From Myxocyprinus asiaticus (lineage: Eukaryota; Chordata; Actinopteri; Cypriniformes; Catostomidae), in NCBI RefSeq assembly GCF_019703515.2, contig NC_059346.1:13733001-13797000 (forward strand): a DNA stretch of 64,000 bases, written 5' to 3'. Of this stretch, positions 57,727 through 64,000 are shown in pieces. Position 1 is the first letter of the stretch; each line of letters begins with the position of its first letter. The notes beneath the pieces are model-generated. The model worked only from the letters and a program-made list of their open reading frames with translations. It was not told the origin of the DNA and did no database searches. Position numbers and translations under genes: made by a program.

Positions 57727-59012
57727 TAGTGCCCAACCGATATATCAGTCGGCCGATATTAGCCTTTCACCGATATATCGGTATCGCCATATATTTTACC
57801 GATATGCACCGATATGAAAACTTCAGAACATATAATGCAGAAAACAATGCTTTAGAATTGGTGTTATAGCGTAGTTTGTCCAGCAGAGCACCCTCCGACT
57901 CTATTGTTTACAGAGCTGACTCTGAACTGACGGTGGCTCTGCAGACAGGGTGGAGTTCAGCGGTGTCATCACAGTATGTTGTTAACTAGTTTGTTAAATA
58001 CATACTAGAAACTTAATATACAATGACCTAATCATTTTCCCTTTTCAATATAACTAATGTAACATTAACCTTGTCCCTGACAACCATGTCACTCATGTCT
58101 GTTTGCTGTTAGCCAGCTATAGTTTGTCAGTGCAGTCAGTAATGTAGCAGATTGAAAGGTAAACATCAGAGAATCTTTTTGCAGCTCAGCAGACAACGGT
58201 GCGGTAGTGGATTGTGTCTGCTGAGTGTTGATTTCACGCTATGTTATTACATTGGTGAGACAAAATGCTGGAAAGTAAAATAAACAATGTCTGTCTTTTA
58301 CTCTCCGTGACAACGAGCTTATAGCTAACTGGCTAATCACGTAGCTTCTTTCATTGTTGTCAGCTGAGTGGAAGCTAATGAGTAAACATGTATTCACCAA
58401 ACTGTTTTCTTCAGGATTCACAGTTTGGTACCCCCTTCAACCGAACAATTCCAGTCATAGCATTTATAAAATGTAATATTTAAAAGTCTGGTTTTCCACC
58501 GTTGAAAGTTTCCCCTGAACCTGTATAGCAGAATACGGTGTAACACTGCTGCTTATCTGTTTATCTTGACTCAGCAGTGTTAATATAGTCAGCATTTGAC
58601 TGATACTAAACAGTAGTACTGATGTTTATTTAGCTATTTATTTTATTTTTATTTATTCTTTATTTTAATGGTCTGCAATTGACTGATAATAAACATACAG
58701 TACTGATGTTTATTTAGCTATTTATTGTATTTTTATTTATTCTTTATTTTCTCAGTGTTCATTTCTAGAATTTGTTGACAATGTATAATAATAATGTCAA
58801 ATATTCTTTGATAAAAATATTTAAGAAATCAGCCTTCTGAGTACCTCTGTATAGTCATATCGGTGTAAAATTGGTGAAAAATCCACATAGAAAAGGTCTG
58901 TTTTCATTCCAGCTCAAAAATTATATATATCGGCCACCATATCGGTAATCGGTGAATTTTCCCTCTCTAAAATCGGTATCGGTCTCAAAAATCCCATATC
59001 GGTCAGGCTCTA
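57727..59012. mobile_element. Non-autonomous hAT-type element, family A copy 3 (inverted)
   Basis: Reverse orientation relative to copies 1 and 2: it starts TAGTGCCCAACCGAT and ends ATCGGTCAGGCTCTA. Perfect 8-bp duplications ATCCACAG flank it (57719-57726 and 59013-59020). About two copies of the internal minisatellite remain (58595-58760). It is 1286 bp and inserted in a poli intron. Confidence 0.92.
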
Positions 59013-59140
59013 ATCCACAGTATGACATGCTTGCCATGGGTAGCACCAGAGGTCTAAGAATCACATAAATCCCAACTATCGTTGGTACATCGTCTTGCAT
59101 TAACAAGATCATGGCTTGTGAGTCATTCTTAACAACTTAA

Positions 59141-59380
59141 CAGGCAATTTACGTGGTGCTGTGAGGCTGCTTATGAGCTCTGCAATGCTGTATGGCATAA
59201 GTGTGGTCTGCTGGTTGGGTATAAAGGTGCCTGACACCAGCTTGGCTAAGAGTTTGTTGTGAGCAATACCAGCACAGCCAGTTAGTCCCAGTGTGCTGAA
59301 CATGGCCTGCCTGGCCTCTGCTGCTACCATAGAGCCAACAGCCAACCAAGCATTCTCCTCGTTAATCACCACATCCGAAG
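59141..59380 (-). pseudogene. poli: poli relic exon 5 with lost splice donor
   Basis: An open exon reading SDVVINEENAWLAVGSMVAA then EARQAMFSTLGLTGCAG, NKLLAKLVSG and PNQQTTLM. The next exon starts one base into a Gly codon, so the exon should end CCTG followed by GTAAGT. The sequence is CCTG then TTAAGT, which implies a G-to-T change at the donor. Confidence 0.9.
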
Positions 59381-59572
59381 CTGAGTAAAGAGTTCATCAT
59401 TTAGCAGAAGCTTTCTTACCCAAAGTGGCATGCAATACACGACAATACAGTACATCTATAGCAACTAGAGTATCTTTTGGTTGCTCAAGGGCACAATTAT
59501 GATTAGGTGATCCCAGTAATTCTCCAGTTCATCAATCATAGATTATTAGATCCATTACCACTAAGCTACCCC

Positions 59573-60548
59573 TAGAGGTCAACCGATATATCCGTTTTAA
59601 GGCACAGTCAAATTTAACTTTGCACGGTGAAATTCCACAGGCGAAATACAGACATCTCAATGGGAATCCACAAAATGGACTTCCAGTGGCGAAGAATTTC
59701 CCCTAACGGATTTCGCATGGAGTTCAAGTTTGGTGATCTTTGACAGGCGAATTTGCCGAGCTGACCAGTAGTAGGTTGCTTGGTTTGGCAGTGACCTGTG
59801 TGGGTGAAGCTTCGTACACAGCTACACTGAATATTCACAAAAGAAAAGGATATAATTTTCTTTTTAACTTAACTTACACAGAGTATAAAGTCTAGCATTA
59901 AAAAGCAGCAGCTTGGCTACTTGTTCTTTGCTGGTTTCACACGAGTTCAACATCTGCCCACGCCTTCTTCGCCCACGGTATTCTGCGTGCAAAGGTAAAT
60001 GTGATTGCGCCTTTACCGATTAATCAGTGCCGGATTACTTTTTGGAAGTATCAGTTATCTGCTAAAATCAATGCCGATAATTGTGAAAGGTTTTATTTTA
60101 TTATTATTATTCCTCTGTGTTCCTCTGGAACTTATTGCTCATTCAGAATTTATAGCCCATATGACAGTGTTTATTTTATTGTGTTTCTATTGTAATACAT
60201 TGTAGAGGTAGATGATTGTAAGAACTGGAAACTCACACTTTTCAAAATAAGAGTCCCTTTAAGAATCTTAAATTTCTTTGGTTATTATTGGGATTCTAGT
60301 TGCACAATAAACTGCACCTGAGATATTATTCATTTTGGACTCTTGTTGCCTCTATGGCTGTGCCCATTACAGTAATTAAAGATTAATATACATATATAAA
60401 TATATATATATATAGATATATAATATTTTATTTTTTATTTTTTTTACATTCAATAAATAGATTTTTCAAACTATCGGCTGATTAATCGATTATCTTTACC
60501 ATCAACTTAGTTATTGTATCTGCAAAATCCACTATCGTTTGACCTCCT
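59573..60548. mobile_element. hAT-like element, second family
   Basis: The left end TAGAGGTCAACCGATATATC and right end (inverted) ATCGTTTGACCTCCT pair. The flanking octamers GCTACCCC (59565-59572) and GCTACCAC (60549-60556) match at seven of eight. Internal TTACCGATTAATCAG and CTATCGGCTGATTAATCG blocks are sub-terminal repeats. It is 976 bp, non-coding, and lies between poli relic exons 4 and 5. Confidence 0.82.
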
Positions 60549-60603
60549 GCTACCACCACTGATTTTAAAACTATAAATGTGTGCTTATGGGGCTCATATT
60601 CAC

Positions 60604-60744
60604 ATTCGTGCTTTTATATGTTTCCGCTGAAGGAGAGATCTGAAATAAGAGTCTGCTTCAGTTATCTCTCCATTTCTGTAATTTCCATGAAGTTCTCATC
60701 AAATCCCAATTTCTCCACCAGGGGGCAGTATGACATCAGCAGTC
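60604..60744 (-). pseudogene. poli: poli relic exon 4 with two stops
   Basis: It reads LLMSYCPLVEKLGFDENF then MEITEM, followed by a deletion in the usual VEKR block and TAA (60662-60664). LKQTLISDLSFSGNI then reaches a second TAA (60614-60616), where the human protein has SGHVYNN. The acceptor is ACAAG. Confidence 0.9.
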
Positions 60745-60913
60745 CTTGTGAAAATAAAGTAAACTATATAACTTACAAGTCACTATAATATATTTCTGCT
60801 GTATACCCAAGAAACAAAAGATATAGACAGAAATTAATATTACAGCACACTGGGTGTGTAATAGGGGTTCTACTTCAATGAGTTTTTTTTTTTTTTTTTA
60901 TATTGTCACTTTT

Positions 60914-61341
60914 GGGGGCCTGGGTAGCTCAGCAAGTAAAGACGCTGACTACCACACCCGGAGTCGCAAGTTTGAATCCAGGGTGTGCTGAGTGACTCCA
61001 GTCAGGCTTCCTAAGCAACCAATTGGCTCGGTTGCTAGGGTGGGTAGAGTCACGTTGGGTTAACCTATTCGTGGTCATTATAATGTGGTTCTTGCTCTTG
61101 GTGGGGTGCGTGGTGTGTTGTGCGTGGATGCCGCGGAGAATAGCTTGAAGCCTCCACACGCGCTAGGTCTCTGCTGTAACGCGCTCAACAAGCCACGTGA
61201 TAAGATGCGCGGATTGATGGTCACAGGCACGGAGGCAACTGAAATTTGTCCTCCGCCACCCAGACTGAGGCGAGTCACTACGACACCAGGAGGACCTAGA
61301 GCACATTGGGAATTGGGCATGCCAAATTGGGGCGAAAATAT
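60914..61341 (+). mobile_element. tRNA-derived SINE, cypriniform type
   Basis: It starts GGGGGCCTGGGTAGCTCAGC. Pol III box A (TAGCTCAGCAAG, 60925-60936) and box B (AGTTTGAATCC, 60969-60979) are correctly spaced. A roughly 350-bp unrelated body follows, ending near CCAAATTGGGGCGAAAATA. I recall this sequence type as highly repeated in carp-like fishes. It occupies the interval where poli exon 3 should lie. Confidence 0.85.
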
Positions 61342-61467
61342 TGACACTTTTGATTGCATTAGTGATACTGGTGTTTTGTTAAAATGTTTTTACAAAAAGA
61401 CAAATTCCTTGTATATCTTATACTTGATGATTGAAGTCTAATGTCTTTTAAGTCTATGGTGTTATAC

Positions 61468-61582
61468 CAAGAGGTTTGTTCCAGAGTGCTGGATTTCAGA
61501 TCATCTCAACTTGTGCATAGCAGCAGTCCAGGTCAAAGTGCAGGATCACTCTGAGAGATGGCTGGAACTCTTTCAGTGCATC
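61468..61582 (-). pseudogene. poli: poli relic exon 2 with stop
   Basis: It reads LKEFQPSLRVILHFDLDCCY then AQVEMI, a TGA stop (61496-61498), then NPALWNKPLG. The human protein continues MISNPEL through this point. The conserved DCFYA has become DCCYA. The donor GTATAA follows the family's usual exon end. Confidence 0.93.
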
Positions 61583-61849
61583 CTGAAATGACAAGTCAGT
61601 CACAGTTAAAATAGTCAGCTGAATATACCAAACAGAGGCTGGTCACTATGAGGAGGTCTATTAATATTGACTGCAGAATAAAGCTATCATGAAATATTGA
61701 GCTGTGCAGCTGGACTGCCTCATAAACCACAGATAAATAAGAGTACCCCAAAAACCTTTTTAATAAAGCTCATACATTATTCTAAAATGAGAAACGGTCT
61801 ATAAATCATGCATTATAACATGGTTATCCAGCTGTAAGCCAGTGCCCAC

Positions 61850-61916
61850 CTGTCTCCAGCATGTCTGGCTCTAAGCTGCTATCCAACTCATTATCTTCAC
61901 CCGCGTCAGTATCCAT
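61850..61916 (-). pseudogene. poli: poli relic exon 1
   Basis: ATG at 61916, reading MDTDAGEDNELDSSLE then PDMLET, an acidic N-terminus as in polymerase iota. The donor is GTGGGC. With the nearest exon 2 acceptor (61582) the phase is off by one. It fits if splicing uses the AG just downstream (after GCACTGAAAG), so a frameshift here is not proven. Confidence 0.7.
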
Positions 61917-62710
61917 CTTTACTACACAACAATCAGAGACAGACACGTGAATATATAATACACACAAACAAAATGACACACCACTTTTTATCAACAGCAA
62001 AAGACGTCGCCACCTAGTTCAAAACATTAACATACTGCTAATGTTCCTCTGCTGTCGTTTTACTGCCATTTATAGGACTGGAGCAACATATACAACTGAT
62101 GAAATGCATTAGTTTAGTTTTATAAGACAATTAACCAGTGGTGTATCACCGTGGTGTATGTACCACGATTTATTAGACTCCAAAATATTTTTCGTTTGTC
62201 GAGTTGCTTGAATATGGAGGGATATAAGTGACAAAAACACACACATATCAAATAATAAATATATCATAACTATACATAGTATCAAAAGTTGCATTAATTA
62301 AATAAAATATAATGAAATATGAGGAAAAAATCGTTAAATATTGCACGACATGTATTTAATTATCTGACAGAAAGATGTCACTTTTAGACAATTATACCAG
62401 AGGCTTTTATTTTGACAGGTTCAAAATAAATACTCCTTATTGTTTCTGTCTTCACTAATCTAGTCGTGACTTTACTATTGGAATTATTTTGTATCTAAAG
62501 AGGATATTTCTGGAGTGTAAATACACTTTCACTGATGGTTTGGACAGAAAACCCCGTATTTGTCATGATGGGACATCAGTGAAAGGTTATTACTGTCTTT
62601 TAGGGTGTTTGAAAGGAACGGTGGCACTTCCTCAGCAGAGTGACTCATTGTGCTTAATAACGGTGAAGATCAGCCGTGATTCCTCCGTATAGTCACTTCT
62701 CATTTGAGTC
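61917..62710. promoter_or_regulatory. Divergent poli-relic/pgam5 promoter interval
   Basis: The pgam5 ATG and the poli relic ATG face away from each other across about 0.8 kb. The interval is mostly AT-rich with no TATA box I trust. The last 100 bases before pgam5 contain few CpGs. Function is inferred from position. Confidence 0.4.
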
Positions 62711-62895
62711 ATGTCGTTTCGGAGGGCAGCCAGACTGGTGTGCGGGTTCGCCGGCGGTTCTGCGGTGCTGGTGTTCGCGGCGGTCGTTGCAGACAAGCAC
62801 GGATACTTGAGAGAGCGTTTTCGCCTCAGAGAGACCCCGACTGCCTTGCATGCAGCATGGCTCGCTGCGAACGGCTGGGACTATAACTGGGACAA
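62711..62895 (+). CDS. pgam5: Mitochondrial phosphatase PGAM5, exon 1 only
   Basis: PGAM5 is a Ser/Thr/His phosphatase of the phosphoglycerate-mutase fold, anchored in mitochondrial membrane and involved in mitophagy and cell-death signalling. The exon encodes 61 codons plus two bases from an ATG at 62711. [20 protein letters not shown] is the N-terminal targeting and membrane segment (hydrophobic from about residue 8 to 27). Residues 56-61 are WDYNWD, the WDxNWD motif needed for PGAM5 multimer assembly. It ends GACAA before donor GTAAGA, so the next residue should be Lys or Arg, as in the human WDPNWDRRE. The catalytic RHG domain lies in later exons beyond the window. Confidence 0.92.
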
Positions 62896-63165
62896 GTAAG
62901 AAATAGGGGGTTTATTTCTTCATTGTTAATTCGTTATTGAATCTAAAGTTTCATCCCAGGTGATTTCAAATACGCATTCAAGCACTACGGTGGTGTCATG
63001 GAAATGTATCAATGTTAATACCATTGTACTTTGTATATTTATCTTGGTACTACTAAATAAGTACTACTAAATCATTTCCAAATTCATGTACCATGGTTTG
63101 CATGGTATTTCAAAGCAGGGACTAAAAACGAAATGTTTTTCATTTAGTTTAGTTCTGAGCAGAAA

Positions 63166-63212
<47 letters not shown>

Positions 63213-64000
63213 TATAATATTATAAAAAATGTATAAAATATTATAAAAATTTTTTCGTTCCGTTTCCTTCGTTCCGCAGACTCCTTTCCAAATGGTAACC
63301 GGTTAATAACGTTAATTTTAAAATGACAGTACAGCGTGCTTAGTGTGCCAGTTGCAGTGTTGCCAGATCTCACAAGAGAAATATGCGACCTGGTCTGGAA
63401 AAACAAGCTCAAAATGAAGGACTCACCTCACCCAAAATAAGCGAATATATATATATATGCTTTTTTATTATTATTATTATGTGGGGGAATTATCAGCATA
63501 AAATACAGTAGCCTATGTAAAATATCGTCTTTTCAATAAATGTATTCTTAATATAAAATATATGCCCCAAAACATTCATATATTTCAAATGTACATCTAA
63601 AATTAATTAGTAGCCTAAATCGCTCCCTCCTGCATACACACACACACACTGCATGGGCACATTTGGACTAAACATCATCTTATGTTAATTATTTATTTAT
63701 TTGAATTTTTTGGCCAGGAGGAAGTGGCGTAATTTTGAAAATGTACTGCGATAAACCCTTTGGTCTTTTGGTTTCATAAAAAAATGAACAGAACAAAATT
63801 AACTGGTTATTAATCGATAGGGATGGGTATTGATACAGATTTCTCGAAATCGATTCGATTCCAATTCACATGCTCTCGATTCAATTCAATTCCGATCTCG
63901 TTTTGATTAGATTCTATATCGATTCATAAGGGTACATTTCTGTTACAATGTCCATTTTGCTTACGTAAAAGCAATTCTGTCAGCTAATGCTCTTAATTAT
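62896..64000. other. pgam5 intron 1 start, repeat-rich
   Basis: It contains a (TA)n block at about 63170-63203, an ATT repeat near 63465-63480, and a segment starting GGACTAAAAACGAAATG (63119) typical of a dispersed fish repeat. From about 63818, GATAGGGATGGGTATTGATA followed by repeated CGATTCGATT-type motifs looks like another dispersed element running to the edge. No exon was seen. Confidence 0.5.
63170..63203. repeat. (TA)n microsatellite
   Basis: About 16 TA units, followed by shorter TATATATTATA runs. Confidence 0.93.

Larger units (their letters stand above)
56309..61916 (-). pseudogene. poli: DNA polymerase iota pseudogene, decayed in place
   Basis: Polymerase iota is a Y-family enzyme that copies past damaged bases in the nucleus. 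Six exons remain in order: 61850-61916, 61468-61582, 60604-60744, 59141-59380, 57494-57672 and a last exon of about 56309-56750. Recognisable family blocks are LRVILHFDLDC plus YAQVEM (palm, catalytic Asp present), LVEKLGFDENF, LGLTGCAGIAHNKLLAKLVS, ALGLVSV plus KRIQNLACGIDDSP, and the second ubiquitin-binding motif VDPYVFSQLPADVQRELL. Lesions are stops in exon 2 (61496-61498), exon 4 (60662-60664, 60614-60616), exon 6 (57644-57646, 57590-57592) and the last exon (56438-56440), plus a frameshift near 56520. Exon 5 has lost its GT donor. The exon expected between 60745 and 61467 is absent, as is at least one between 56750 and 57490. Introns are retained, so this is not a processed copy. Confidence 0.93.

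Noticed and set aside
59149..59349. A second minus-strand frame overlapping poli relic exon 5
   Set aside because: It has no family similarity. The other frame matches polymerase iota clearly.
60914..60990. A tRNA-like sequence with A and B boxes
   Set aside because: The cloverleaf is not complete, and it continues into a roughly 350-bp SINE body, so it is a retroposon head and not a functional tRNA gene.
61085..61441. A 118-residue plus-strand open frame near 61.1-61.4 kb
   Set aside because: It lies almost wholly within the SINE body and has no independent support.
61582..61850. A frameshift between poli exons 1 and 2
   Set aside because: The phase mismatch disappears if splicing uses the AG ten bases downstream, so it was not counted as a lesion.

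Overview
The window is vertebrate nuclear DNA, almost certainly from a cypriniform (carp, minnow or loach type) teleost. It holds split genes with GT/AG introns, many Tc1/mariner relics (one Sleeping Beauty/Tdr1-like), hAT-type elements with 8-bp target duplications, foldback MITEs typical of zebrafish-like genomes, and a tRNA-derived SINE of a kind I associate with cypriniforms.

Layout. Positions 1 to 45661 (minus strand) are the first 14 exons of aacs (acetoacetyl-CoA synthetase). All splice phases join correctly, giving 517 codons; the remaining C-terminal exons lie beyond the left edge. Its introns hold most of the mobile DNA: a LINE relic at 13.2-14.4 kb; a degenerate GATA microsatellite at 21.2-27.3 kb carrying three separate transposons, one with an intact transposase; and an 11.7-kb intron 4 (29.7-41.4 kb) with four Tc1-type relics and several hAT elements. 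Positions 45.7-53.2 kb are intergenic. bri3bp (three exons, 234 codons, minus strand) spans 53249-54708. The first exon of pgam5 (plus strand) starts at 62711 and continues off the right edge.

The main discovery lies between bri3bp and pgam5 (56309-61916, minus strand): a dead copy of poli, encoding translesion DNA polymerase iota. Six exons are still recognisable, in order and orientation. They carry stop codons in exons 2, 4, 6 and the last exon. The exon 5 splice donor appears changed from GT to TT, the exon usually third is missing with a SINE in the interval where it should lie, and two hAT elements sit in introns. The gene is head-to-head with pgam5 across about 0.8 kb, so it looks like decay in place at a once functional locus.

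The living genes are not an operon. aacs activates acetoacetate in the cytosol for lipid synthesis, bri3bp encodes a small multi-pass membrane protein, and pgam5 encodes a mitochondrial protein phosphatase. The bri3bp-aacs neighbourhood matches the order I know from human chromosome 12q24, so it is probably old vertebrate synteny.
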